From Desulfurobacterium sp. (GTDB lineage: Bacteria > Aquificota > Aquificia > Desulfurobacteriales > Desulfurobacteriaceae): a stretch of DNA of 14,091 nucleotides. The DNA lies in the NCBI GenBank assembly GCA_003978805.1, contig QNYI01000136.1, forward strand, positions 1 to 14,091, written 5' to 3'. A program made the position numbers and the translations under genes. This document shows, piece by piece, positions 7,544 through 14,091 of the stretch (position 1 is the first letter of the stretch; each line of letters starts with the position of its first letter). The notes beneath the pieces are model-generated. The model saw only the letters and a list, made by a program, of their open reading frames with translations, did not search any database and was not told where the DNA came from.

Positions 7544-8195
7544 GACCTTCCACCTTTATTATCGTGCACATCTCGTAAATCCGGGACTCTGTCCTCTCGT
7601 CAAACCTTGATGAAAAACTCTCTTCTGTCACAACGTCAAAGCGAAGGTTCGTCGTTATGATTGTAGGCAGGTTGTTTGCGTAACGGTAGTTTATAATCGT
7701 GGCCAGCTTGTCCTTAGCCCACTCCGTTCCCCTTTCAGCTCCCACGTCGTCAAGGACTAAGAGGGGAGCTCTCATTACGTTCTCTAAGATCTCCGTTTCA
7801 GACTCTCCCGTGCCGAAGGTGCTCTTTAGCTCTATGAGGAGGTTCCTAAAGTCGCAGAATACCCCCCTCAGCCCCTTATACTTTATAACGTTCTTAAGCA
7901 GTGCAACGGCAAGGTGGGTTTTCCCCGTTCCGGGACTGCCGTAGAGGAGAATTCCCCTCTCTACGAAGGGAAACTGGTAGAAGAACTCCTTGCAGACCTT
8001 TAGTGCCCTCAGCTGGGTTTCCGTTTCGGGGTAAAAGTTTGAGAACTTGCAGTTCCTATATCTGGCGGGGATGGAGGAGCTCCTTAAGAACTCTCTGCTG
8101 AAACGTTCAAACTGGCACTTGCAACGGAGGGCTTTCCTCACTCCCTCTACTTCTTCCACGACCCAACCGCTACCGCCACAAAATTGACACTCCAA
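7515..8195 (-). CDS. dnaC: DnaC/DnaI-type replicative helicase loader ATPase with N-terminal zinc motif
   Basis: An AAA+ ATPase of the DnaC/DnaI/IstB group. In Aquifex-type bacteria the homologue is the loader that places the replicative helicase at origins, and I infer that role because no transposase is nearby. With the start used here (226 residues), C3, C6, C25 and C27 form a probable zinc site. Walker A GSPGTGKT is at 86-93, Walker B LLVLDD at 145-150, the sensor-1 TTN at 181-183, and SSRFDER at 195-201 carries the arginine-finger region. The frame is open to a TTG at 8222, but that codon lies where transcription would begin from a TATAAT box at 8229-8234. TTG 8195 has AAGAGG six bases upstream and GTG 8198 is a close alternative. 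It is first in the operon with nadK, the propeller protein and rapZ. Confidence 0.9.
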   Translation of the reverse strand: MECQFCGGSGWVVEEVEGVRKALRCKCQFERFSREFLRSSSIPARYRNCKFSNFYPETETQLRALKVCKEFFYQFPFVERGILLYGSPGTGKTHLAVALLKNVIKYKGLRGVFCDFRNLLIELKSTFGTGESETEILENVMRAPLLVLDDVGAERGTEWAKDKLATIINYRYANNLPTIITTNLRFDVVTEESFSSRFDERTESRIYEMCTIIKVEGHDRRKKARL

Positions 8196-8201
8196 CACTA
8201 A

Positions 8202-8207
8202 CCTCTT
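8202..8207 (-). promoter_or_regulatory. Ribosome binding site deciding the dnaC-like start
   Basis: AAGAGG on the minus strand lies six bases before TTG 8195 and three before GTG 8198. The farther upstream TTG at 8222 has no comparable site at proper spacing. This favours the shorter protein, which still keeps all four cysteines of the zinc motif. Confidence 0.5.
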
Positions 8208-8228
8208 AAACTTGAACTTCAAGGTTTA

Positions 8229-8234
8229 ATTATA
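8229..8234 (-). promoter_or_regulatory. Candidate -10 box for the dnaC-nadK-propeller-rapZ operon
   Basis: A perfect TATAAT occurs on the minus strand in the 29-base gap between the two divergent genes. It would place the transcript start near 8222 and give a leader of about 27 bases to TTG 8195. No good -35 match (TTGACA-like) is visible at 16-18 bases upstream, where the sequence is already the start of mqnC. On the plus strand the same bases give TATAGT (8231-8236), a possible but weaker -10 for mqnC. Confidence 0.38.
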
Positions 8235-8251
8235 GTCTCCGCGGGGAACGT

Positions 8252-9319
8252 ATGGAGGTTTTGGAGAAGGTTCTCTCAGGGGTCAGGATATCGGAAGAGG
8301 AAGCGCTGTGGTTGCTGAGGGAGGTTGATCTCCTTACCCTCGGACAGCTTGCAAACTACGTAAGGAACAGGAAGCATCCCGAAAGGGAAGTTACCTTCGT
8401 CATAGATAGGAACATAAACTACACCAACATCTGCACCTGTAAGTGCAGGTTTTGTGCCTTTTACAGAGAAGAGGGAGCTCCCGATGCCTACGTGATTGAC
8501 CGGGAGACCTTAAAGAGGAAGATAGAGGAGACGATTAGCTTGGGAGGAACGGCAATTCTCCTTCAAGGGGGACTCCACCCCGGTCTCGGCATTGAGTACT
8601 ACGAGGAGCTCCTTTCCTTTATAAAGTCAAACTTCCCGGAGATTCACGTTCACGGCTTCTCCGCCCCTGAGATAATCCACATTTCAAAAGTTTCGGGACT
8701 TTCTGTAGAGGAGGTCTTAAGGCGTCTCATCTCTGCCGGCCTCGGCTCCGTTCCCGGCGGTGGAGCTGAGATACTCGTTGACAGGGTAAGGGAGAGGATA
8801 GCTCCGAGAAAGGCGAGAACAGAGGAGTGGCTTGAAGTTCACAGGACTGCCCATAAGCTCGGCCTAAGGACTACGGCAACTATGATGTTCGGTAGCCTTG
8901 ATACGGACGAGGACGTTGTAGAGCACCTTAAGGTGATAAGGGAGTTACAGGACGAGACGGGAGGTTTTACAGCTTTCATTCCTTGGAGCTACCAGCCGGA
9001 TAACACCGAACTGGGGAAGGAGGTAAGAAATAAGGCCGGCGGGGAGAGGTACCTGAGGGTCTTGGCCGTTTCGCGGATTTACCTTGACAACGTTGAAAAC
9101 GTTCAGGCCTCTTGGGTAACGCAAGGGGGGAAGCTTGCTCAAGTAGCCCTTAAATTCGGAGCCAACGATTTCGGCTCTCTCATGATTGAAGAGAACGTTG
9201 TAGCGGCGGCAGGTGTAAAGTTCAGGATGCCCCTCTCTGAAATCTTAAGGCTCATAAAGGACGCAGGCTACACTCCCGTTCAGAGGGATACTCTGTATAG
9301 GAAGATTAGAAGTTTTTGA
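8252..9319 (+). CDS. mqnC: Cyclic dehypoxanthinyl futalosine synthase (radical SAM, MqnC)
   Basis: This radical-SAM enzyme cyclises dehypoxanthinyl futalosine in the futalosine route to menaquinone, the main respiratory quinone expected in such bacteria. The 355-residue length fits. The [4Fe-4S] motif CxxxCxxC is C61, C65 and C68, followed by AFYR; an additional cysteine, C63, sits inside it. Family blocks are LQGGLHP (104-110), HGFSAPEI (134-141), LGSVPGGGAEIL (164-175), TATMMFG (208-214) and SWVTQG (287-292) followed by ANDFGS (304-309). These fit MqnC better than MqnE or CofG/CofH. ATG 8252 has GGGGA at suitable spacing. The gene stands alone on its strand, divergent from the loader operon; the other mqn genes are not in the window. 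Its last 14 bases overlap the PilZ gene on the other strand. Confidence 0.94.
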   Translation: MEVLEKVLSGVRISEEEALWLLREVDLLTLGQLANYVRNRKHPEREVTFVIDRNINYTNICTCKCRFCAFYREEGAPDAYVIDRETLKRKIEETISLGGTAILLQGGLHPGLGIEYYEELLSFIKSNFPEIHVHGFSAPEIIHISKVSGLSVEEVLRRLISAGLGSVPGGGAEILVDRVRERIAPRKARTEEWLEVHRTAHKLGLRTTATMMFGSLDTDEDVVEHLKVIRELQDETGGFTAFIPWSYQPDNTELGKEVRNKAGGERYLRVLAVSRIYLDNVENVQASWVTQGGKLAQVALKFGANDFGSLMIEENVVAAAGVKFRMPLSEILRLIKDAGYTPVQRDTLYRKIRSF

Positions 9320-9950
9320 GAAGGATTTCCCCTACTAACTTAACGTAGTTATCAATAATAAAGTCCATCAGGTTGAAGGTGGTTTTTAGTATCTCTCCGG
9401 CAATGAACACCTTTCCCGGTTCTGTTTTCAACCTAAGAGCCTTTACCCTTAAGCGCCTGTTCCCCTGAGAGGCGTTTAAAATTGTTCCCGGCAGGATGGC
9501 GCTGGCGTCTGCCGACGGAGAGACGAACTCAACGCCGGTGAGGCTTACGTTAACGATGTAGGCTTTACCGAAGAGGGTTTTTTCGGAAGAGAGTTCAAAC
9601 TCCCCGAGCTTTTCCGGACAGAATACATACCTGTCAAACAGGCGTCTGTTCTCGCAGACTTCTTCACCGAGCCTTAATAGGACAGTGGAATCGTCAAGTT
9701 TCTTCTCTATGAAAGACCTGACGAGGATGACCTTCTCGCCTTCAAGGACGTTCTTTGTAAGGAAGGCCTCCCTCTCTAAAAGGAGCTCCACAATCGTGGG
9801 GGGAGAGAAGCGGTCTGCGTAGACGGTATCTCCCTCAACCTTTAAAACCCTAAAGCTGAAAAAGAGAGGGATATCTACGCGAGGGAGGAGGTTGTTGTTA
9901 CACGAAGTTCGGCAGTAGCAGAGGCCTTCACACCTTTTCAGGTTCCTCAT
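9306..9950 (-). CDS. PilZ-domain protein (likely c-di-GMP receptor) with N-terminal cysteine cluster
   Basis: A 214-residue cytoplasmic protein with two parts. Residues 25-95 form a beta-rich region like the N-terminal domain of YcgR-type flagellar-brake proteins (sequence alone is weak here). Residues 100-190 form a PilZ domain in which both c-di-GMP-binding motifs are intact: RxxxR at R103-R107 (preceded by another Arg, R102) and NxSxxG at N134-S136-G139. The N-terminus has an unusual cysteine set, C7, C11, C13 and C17 (CxxxCxCxxxC). ATG 9950 is preceded by AAAGGA at six bases, and there is no other plausible start nearby, so the cluster belongs to the protein. The gene overlaps the end of the chemoreceptor gene by 23 bases. 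I infer a role in coupling c-di-GMP to motility or chemotaxis. Confidence 0.83.
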   Translation of the reverse strand: MRNLKRCEGLCYCRTSCNNNLLPRVDIPLFFSFRVLKVEGDTVYADRFSPPTIVELLLEREAFLTKNVLEGEKVILVRSFIEKKLDDSTVLLRLGEEVCENRRLFDRYVFCPEKLGEFELSSEKTLFGKAYIVNVSLTGVEFVSPSADASAILPGTILNASQGNRRLRVKALRLKTEPGKVFIAGEILKTTFNLMDFIIDNYVKLVGEILLKNF

Positions 9951-11766
9951 TTGTAATCCTTTCTATTATCTCTTCAAAGAGTTCTATAACGCGGAGAGCT
10001 TTTTCTTCCAAGTTCTTGAAGAAGCTGTCTGCCGGTTTACCTTCGCCGATGGCTTTCATTATCTCCCGTGCTACTGCAAAACACCCTTCTATTGCTGTTT
10101 CAAGCTGGTTGGCTACCTCGGTTATACCTTTAACTTCAAGCCGGCGGAGCTCCTTCCTTATCCATTCCCTTATGGGGGAGGAGTCAAAGTCAAGGACAGT
10201 TCCTCCTCCCTCCTTTACCTTCGGTAGTCTTGCAATCCAGTCGGCAAAGAGCTCCTCTCCCTTAATGACCGTTAAGAGCTTACCTATGTCAAACCTTGAG
10301 ATGTTATCCTGAACGGATCTGATAGAAGCCTTCGTCCTGTATATCCTCTCTTCAAGTTTCTTAAATACCTCTTGGAACTTCATCATCTCTTCGTTGATGG
10401 CGGCGACGTTGTCCCTTACGGTATCAAGGGCACTCAACTGTTGTTTTAAGGAAAAGAGCATGTTCTCCGTTACCTTTGACAGAGACTCTACCCTCTTCCT
10501 TATCGTTACAAGGACGTTCTCTGTCTTTGCCATCTCTTGCTTAACGTTGTAGGCTTCGCTTGCGCGCTCTTCTAAATCCTTTGAGAACTCCTCTATCAGG
10601 TAGATGATGTCACTTACGATTTTCCCGATTTCCTCGGCAGAACTAACGGTTCTCGTGGCGAGTTTCCTTACCTCCTCTGCTACAACTGCAAAGCCCCTTC
10701 CAGCTTCACCTGCCCTTGCTGCCTCTATTGCAGCGTTTAACGCAAGGAGGTTTGTCTGGTCTGCAATCGTTTTAATAGTTTCTACGACGTTCTGGATGGT
10801 TACGGAGCTCTGCTGGAGTTTCTCAATTCTGCTCCTTAAAGAGATGACCTGATCTGCGAGTCTCTGGACGTCGTTGACGGAACGCGACACGATTTCTGCT
10901 CCCTTTTTGGTTTCTCCGTCAACCTTTTCAACTTCCTTGCTGGCGGTCTTTATGAGCCTGTTTACGTCGGATATTGAGCCTGCGAGGATTTCGGAGGAGA
11001 CAGAGAGTTCCATGAATTTCTTCTTTATGTCGCTGTTTTTAAGGTTGGTGTTAAAGAGCTCTAAAATAAGGACACCGGCGTCGTTGGAGACCTTTACGGA
11101 TAGTTTACCGAGCTCCTCAAAGGTTGACTTAATCCAAGTTACGAACTTATCAAATTCCTTGGCCAAGAGGCCAAGCTCGTCGTTCCTGTCTATGGATAGC
11201 CGTTTTGTGAGTTTGCCCTTCTCAATCTCCTTCATCGTTTCCGTCATTTTTTGAATGGGCATTACTATAGCCCTGTAGGTACTGAGAGCTCCTATTCCTA
11301 TTATGATGAGACTGAACAGGGGAATTATCCTGACTATGCTTTCGGCAAAGGAGAGGGTATCTTCTGCCTCCCTTAGGAGTCTTGCCCTCAGCTTGTAAAC
11401 CTGTGTCTCCTTATCGGCTAAGTTCTTAGTTAGGGACTGTAAGTCTGAACTCCCTTTTTTGACTTCGCTGATTGCAGACAGCAAGATTGAGTAAACTTTT
11501 GAAGCCTCTGGGGAGCTGAACTCCCCGAGTTTCATCAGGTCTTTTTCAAGCCTGCCGTTTATATCGGAGGAGCTGTTAAATTCCCTGTCCGATATGAGGA
11601 GGTAAGTCCTTAGGTCGGCTATGTCTTTTTCAACGTCAAACATGACCTTCTCTAACTCGTAAGAACTTTGAAACCGGTGGAGCTTGTAGGTGGCAAACTC
11701 AGTGAAGAAGAGTATCATCAGGACTTCAACAACGAGGGAGATGAGGAGCTTCGTCTTTATCTTCAT
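9928..11766 (-). CDS. Methyl-accepting chemotaxis protein with degenerate CZB-like C-terminus
   Basis: A 612-residue transmembrane chemoreceptor. Membrane segments lie at about 7-28 and 145-165, flanking a periplasmic helical sensor of about 115 residues with no recognisable ligand motif. A HAMP domain follows at 166-218 (with VMP at 168-170 and [10 protein letters not shown] at 196-205). The signalling coiled coil peaks at the hairpin tip, where [19 protein letters not shown] (336-354) is the invariant CheA/CheW contact. It lacks a C-terminal methylase-docking pentapeptide. Residues 495-600 form an extra helical domain resembling CZB, with W510 and W535 at the conserved tryptophan positions but none of the zinc ligands. 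The frame extends to TTG 11796, but AAGGAG seven bases before ATG 11766 and the immediate signal-anchor make 11766 the better start. It is transcribed with the PilZ gene. Confidence 0.94.
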   Translation of the reverse strand: MKIKTKLLISLVVEVLMILFFTEFATYKLHRFQSSYELEKVMFDVEKDIADLRTYLLISDREFNSSSDINGRLEKDLMKLGEFSSPEASKVYSILLSAISEVKKGSSDLQSLTKNLADKETQVYKLRARLLREAEDTLSFAESIVRIIPLFSLIIIGIGALSTYRAIVMPIQKMTETMKEIEKGKLTKRLSIDRNDELGLLAKEFDKFVTWIKSTFEELGKLSVKVSNDAGVLILELFNTNLKNSDIKKKFMELSVSSEILAGSISDVNRLIKTASKEVEKVDGETKKGAEIVSRSVNDVQRLADQVISLRSRIEKLQQSSVTIQNVVETIKTIADQTNLLALNAAIEAARAGEAGRGFAVVAEEVRKLATRTVSSAEEIGKIVSDIIYLIEEFSKDLEERASEAYNVKQEMAKTENVLVTIRKRVESLSKVTENMLFSLKQQLSALDTVRDNVAAINEEMMKFQEVFKKLEERIYRTKASIRSVQDNISRFDIGKLLTVIKGEELFADWIARLPKVKEGGGTVLDFDSSPIREWIRKELRRLEVKGITEVANQLETAIEGCFAVAREIMKAIGEGKPADSFFKNLEEKALRVIELFEEIIERITNEEPEKV

Positions 11767-11772
11767 GGCCGA

Positions 11773-11778
11773 CTCCTT
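11773..11778 (-). promoter_or_regulatory. Ribosome binding site deciding the chemoreceptor start
   Basis: AAGGAG on the minus strand sits six to seven bases before ATG 11766. The longer alternative, TTG 11796, would add ten residues (ending in ESA) ahead of the membrane anchor and has no such site. Confidence 0.6.
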
Positions 11779-11782
11779 CACG

Positions 11783-11811
11783 GTTATAGCTATCAACTTC
11801 TATGTTAGCAA
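11783..11811 (-). promoter_or_regulatory. Candidate promoter for the chemoreceptor-PilZ operon
   Basis: On the minus strand TTGCTA (11811-11806) and TATAAC (11788-11783) are separated by 17 bases, a sigma-70-like arrangement. The predicted start near 11776 falls inside the ribosome binding site, leaving almost no leader, so this call is weak. I saw no convincing sigma-28 or sigma-54 motif, which would otherwise be expected for a chemotaxis gene in some bacteria. Confidence 0.25.
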
Positions 11812-11834
11812 ATGTTTGGCGAAATTCGTATAAT
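11805..11834 (+). promoter_or_regulatory. Candidate promoter for the rRNA methyltransferase-pyrD operon
   Basis: TTAGCA (11805-11810) and a perfect TATAAT (11829-11834) are separated by 18 bases. Transcription would start near 11841, giving a leader of about 32 bases to the TTG start at 11873. This is the best promoter-like sequence in the window, within the only gap of roughly 100 bases. Confidence 0.5.
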
Positions 11835-11860
11835 CCCATCCTAAGCTCCAGCTTGCCCTT

Positions 11861-11865
11861 GGAGG
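11861..11865 (+). promoter_or_regulatory. Ribosome binding site supporting a TTG start
   Basis: GGAGG ends seven bases before TTG 11873. There is no ATG or GTG in frame near it, and the TRAM domain begins within the next ten residues, so this site decides the start of the methyltransferase gene. Confidence 0.65.
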
Positions 11866-11872
11866 CTCCTCG

Positions 11873-13171
11873 TTGAAACAGAGAGGGAAACAGTTCAAGA
11901 TAAGAATAGAGAAGCTCGTTTACGGTGGAAAGGGACTCGGCAGGTTAAACGGCAGAGCCGTTTTTGTCCCTCAGGTAGCTCCCGGAGACGTTGTAATAGT
12001 GGAGGAGACGAGCAGGAAAAGCGGTTACAGTGAGGCAGAAGTTGTTCGCTACGTTGAAAAGAGCAAGTACAGGACTACTCCGCGCTGTCCCTACTTTGGT
12101 AGGTGCGGTGGCTGTGACTGGCAGCACATAGACTACGAGAGTCAGGTAAAGTTCAAGAGGGACATTTTAGAGGAGAACCTCCAGAAGATAGGGAAAATAA
12201 AGCGTCCCAACATAGAGGAGGTTATCCCTTCCTCTTCTCCGTGGTTCTACAGGAACAGGGCTCAGCTAAAGGTAAGGAACGGCAAGGTCGGCTTCTTTGC
12301 CAAAGGTAGCCACAACGTTGTTGATATAGACAGGTGTTACCTTCTTAAAGAGGACATCCACGATGTAATGCCGAGGCTAAAAGAGCTCTTAAGGGAGCTC
12401 CCTTCAGAGCCTACAGACTTTCACATCTACTCTTCCTCTAAAGGAGAGGTTCTCTTAAAGATCGTCTACTCCGGAAGGTTTAAGAGGGTTAACCTTTCAC
12501 TGGAAAGGGTTAAGGAAATACTTAGGCTCAACGTCGTCGGTTTTGGAATTTACAAGGCCGGTGGGGATGGCTATCCAGAGAGGGTAAAGTTCTTCGGTAG
12601 GGACTTTACCTACGAGTTAATTGATAAGTTTAAGTTTAGGGTGAGCGCAGACTCCTTCTTTCAGGTTAACAGGTTTCAGGTAGGGAACCTCATAAGTAGG
12701 GTATCGCGGGTAGCTATGGAACAGCAATACATGCTTGCCGGGGACCTTTACTGTGGCGTCGGAACGTTGACCATACCGGTCGGTAGGTACGTTCACAGGG
12801 CCTTCGGCGTTGAAGCGAACTTTTCTGCCGTAAGCGATGCCCTCTACAATAAGGATATAAACGGCCTTAGGAACATCACCTTTTACTGCCGTCAGACTGA
12901 GGAAGCCCTTAACATTGTAAAGGACTACAATCCCGACCTTATCATCGTTGACCCTCCCCGTAGCGGTTTGAACCAGAGGGTTGTCAGGGAGCTCTCCCAC
13001 GTTCCCCGTCTGAGGAAGATTGTTTACGTTTCCTGCAACCCCTCTACCCTTGCAAGGGATATCGCCCTTTTCCACCAGTTCGGTATAGATATGGAGAAGG
13101 TGAAGCTCATAGATATGTTCCCCCAGACGTACCACATAGAGGCAATAGCTTACCTTAGGAAGGTGAGGTGA
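11873..13171 (+). CDS. rlmD: 23S rRNA (uracil-C5)-methyltransferase, Fe-S type (RlmD/RlmCD-like)
   Basis: It transfers a methyl group from S-adenosylmethionine to C5 of a uracil in 23S rRNA (U1939 by E. coli numbering for RlmD; RlmCD enzymes also modify U747). The 432-residue protein starts with a TRAM RNA-binding domain (about 6-62). The [4Fe-4S] cysteines are C72, C78, C81 and C155; TrmA lacks these, which argues against a tRNA methyltransferase. SADSFFQVN (258-266) begins the catalytic domain, with SAM-binding DLYCGVGT (291-298), DPPRSG (360-365), the catalytic nucleophile C388 in SCNPSTLARD (387-396) and the general base E423 in MFPQTYHIE (415-423). The exact uracil target cannot be read from the sequence. 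The start is TTG with a GGAGG site upstream, and the stop shares one base with the pyrD start, indicating coupling. Confidence 0.93.
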   Translation: MKQRGKQFKIRIEKLVYGGKGLGRLNGRAVFVPQVAPGDVVIVEETSRKSGYSEAEVVRYVEKSKYRTTPRCPYFGRCGGCDWQHIDYESQVKFKRDILEENLQKIGKIKRPNIEEVIPSSSPWFYRNRAQLKVRNGKVGFFAKGSHNVVDIDRCYLLKEDIHDVMPRLKELLRELPSEPTDFHIYSSSKGEVLLKIVYSGRFKRVNLSLERVKEILRLNVVGFGIYKAGGDGYPERVKFFGRDFTYELIDKFKFRVSADSFFQVNRFQVGNLISRVSRVAMEQQYMLAGDLYCGVGTLTIPVGRYVHRAFGVEANFSAVSDALYNKDINGLRNITFYCRQTEEALNIVKDYNPDLIIVDPPRSGLNQRVVRELSHVPRLRKIVYVSCNPSTLARDIALFHQFGIDMEKVKLIDMFPQTYHIEAIAYLRKVR

Positions 13172-14076
13172 TGTTGAAAGTAGAGCTCTTTGGCGTTGAG
13201 TTTGAAAATCCCGTCTGGACTGCGTCGGGAACGTTTGGCTTTGGGCTTGAGTACGCCCCTTACGTAGACCTTAACAGGGTTGGAGCAGTCTGCGTTAAAG
13301 GACTTTCCATAGAGCCCCGGGAAGGGAACGAACCCCCGAGGATATGGGAAACCCCCTGCGGGATGTTAAACGCGATAGGCCTTCAGAACCCGGGAGTAAA
13401 GTACTTTGTGGAAAAAGTCCTGCCGGAGCTCCGAAACTATAGGTGCAAGGTTATAGCCAACATCTACGGTTCTACCGTTGAAGAGTACGTTGCAGTAGCA
13501 GAAGAACTAAAGGGAGTTCCCGGCGTTCACGCCATAGAGCTCAATATCTCCTGTCCAAACGTCAAAAAGGGAGGCCTCGCCTTTGGAGTTGACCCGGTAG
13601 AGGCTGCAAAACTCACAGAAGCCGTTAAGAAAAACTCAGATAAGCCGGTTATAGTTAAGCTCTCTCCCAACGTAACGGACATTACCGAGATAGCGAAAGC
13701 TGTAGAATCTGCCGGTGCAGATGCAGTTTCGGCGATAAATACACTCCTCGGGATGGCGATAGACATATACAAGAGAAAACCAAAGATTAAAAACCGTTTT
13801 GGTGGACTCTCAGGTCCTGCAATAAAGCCTGTAGCCGTTAGGATGGTCTATCAGGTTGCGAGAGCAGTGAAGATTCCCGTCATAGGTATCGGTGGGATAT
13901 CCACTTGGGAAGACGCCGTTGAGTTCTTCTTGGCCGGCGCTTCAGCCGTTCAGGTAGGCACTGCAAACTTCTACAACCCAAAAGCTGTAGAGGAAATCGT
14001 TTCAGGCCTTGAAGAGTACCTGAAGGAAATGGGATATTCTCACATCTCCGAGCTTGTTGGAGACCTTAAAGACTAA
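13171..14076 (+). CDS. pyrD: Dihydroorotate dehydrogenase, class 1B catalytic subunit
   Basis: It oxidises dihydroorotate to orotate, the fourth step of pyrimidine synthesis, using FMN. At 301 residues it is a class 1 cytosolic enzyme without the N-terminal membrane extension of class 2. Early TASGTFGFG and K43 in VKGLS contact FMN. The active-site base is C128 in NISCPN, the feature that separates class 1 from the serine of class 2. The phosphate-binding segments are GIGGIS (239-244) and VQVGTANF (260-267). The sequence fits the 1B type, which normally works with the Fe-S/FAD subunit PyrK; PyrK is not in the window and could be elsewhere. ATG 13171 shares one base with the preceding TGA, with AAGGTGAGG just upstream; GTG 13168 is a less likely start one codon earlier. 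Confidence 0.96.
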   Translation: MLKVELFGVEFENPVWTASGTFGFGLEYAPYVDLNRVGAVCVKGLSIEPREGNEPPRIWETPCGMLNAIGLQNPGVKYFVEKVLPELRNYRCKVIANIYGSTVEEYVAVAEELKGVPGVHAIELNISCPNVKKGGLAFGVDPVEAAKLTEAVKKNSDKPVIVKLSPNVTDITEIAKAVESAGADAVSAINTLLGMAIDIYKRKPKIKNRFGGLSGPAIKPVAVRMVYQVARAVKIPVIGIGGISTWEDAVEFFLAGASAVQVGTANFYNPKAVEEIVSGLEEYLKEMGYSHISELVGDLKD

Positions 14077-14091
14077 AATTACACCAATTTA

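Noticed and set aside
7515..8195. IstB transposition protein and hence an insertion sequence
   Set aside because: The ATPase motifs are shared with IstB, but there is no transposase, no inverted repeats, and the gene is overlapped by nadK in a housekeeping operon; a helicase loader fits better.
9294..9330. Terminator between mqnC and the PilZ gene
   Set aside because: There is a short T run at the mqnC stop but no stable hairpin, and the coding regions overlap by 14 bases.
11797..11872. Sigma-54, sigma-28 or riboswitch elements upstream of the chemoreceptor and methyltransferase genes
   Set aside because: TTTGGC and related fragments do not reach the required spacing or second half-site, and no conserved riboswitch folding pattern is apparent.
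12617..13135. 172-codon open frame on the minus strand within the methyltransferase gene
   Set aside because: It lies wholly opposite a strongly conserved gene, has low-complexity shadow composition and no recognisable motif.
11873..13171. tRNA uracil-54 methyltransferase TrmA
   Set aside because: The protein has an N-terminal TRAM domain and four Fe-S cysteines, features of RlmD/RlmCD rather than TrmA.
14077..14091. Terminator or new gene after pyrD
   Set aside because: Only 15 bases remain and they show no hairpin or reading frame that could be judged.

Overview
The window looks like a compact chromosomal stretch from a thermophilic, probably chemolithotrophic bacterium. My best inference is the phylum Aquificota, near Desulfurobacteriaceae/Thermovibrio. 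Arginine is coded mainly by AGG/AGA, the proteins are rich in Lys, Glu and Arg, and genes overlap at almost every junction. The gene set includes a transketolase split into two subunits, the radical-SAM futalosine enzyme MqnC and a DnaC/DnaI-type helicase loader. The taxonomic placement is inference from gene content and style; no rRNA or tRNA is present to anchor it.

Layout: (1) Bases 1-5007, + strand: argH (5' end cut by the window edge, and carrying a frameshift), the two transketolase subunits, a periplasmic CtpA-type protease and a small BioH-like alpha/beta hydrolase. Three of the four junctions are 4-base ATGA overlaps and the fourth is a 12-base gap, so this reads as one translationally coupled operon. 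(2) Bases 4966-8222, - strand, read from high to low coordinates: DnaC-like loader, NAD kinase, an exported six-bladed beta-propeller protein and RapZ, all overlapping. This operon runs tail-to-tail into the first, with a 42-base overlap of the two last coding regions. (3) Bases 8252-9319, + strand: mqnC alone, divergent from the loader and overlapping the next convergent gene by 14 bases. (4) Bases 9306-11766, - strand: a methyl-accepting chemotaxis protein followed by a PilZ-domain protein, a plausible chemotaxis/c-di-GMP pair. (5) Bases 11873-14076, + strand: an Fe-S class 23S rRNA uracil methyltransferase (RlmD/RlmCD type) and pyrD.

The functions are mostly housekeeping: arginine and pyrimidine synthesis, pentose phosphate interconversion, NADP supply, menaquinone synthesis, rRNA modification, replication initiation and envelope proteolysis, plus motility sensing. 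I see no CRISPR array, insertion sequence, prophage, tRNA, riboswitch or defence locus. No non-coding gap exceeds about 110 bases, and I found no convincing intrinsic terminator. The convergent junctions leave no intergenic room for one.

The observations most worth a second look are: the frameshift in argH, best explained by loss of one TA unit in a short TA run; a C-terminal helical domain on the chemoreceptor that resembles CZB but lacks its zinc ligands; a cysteine cluster at the start of the PilZ protein; the 42-base antisense overlap of the hydrolase and RapZ genes; candidate back-to-back promoters sharing a -35 region; and an excess of the palindrome GAGCTC. No clearly new system is visible.
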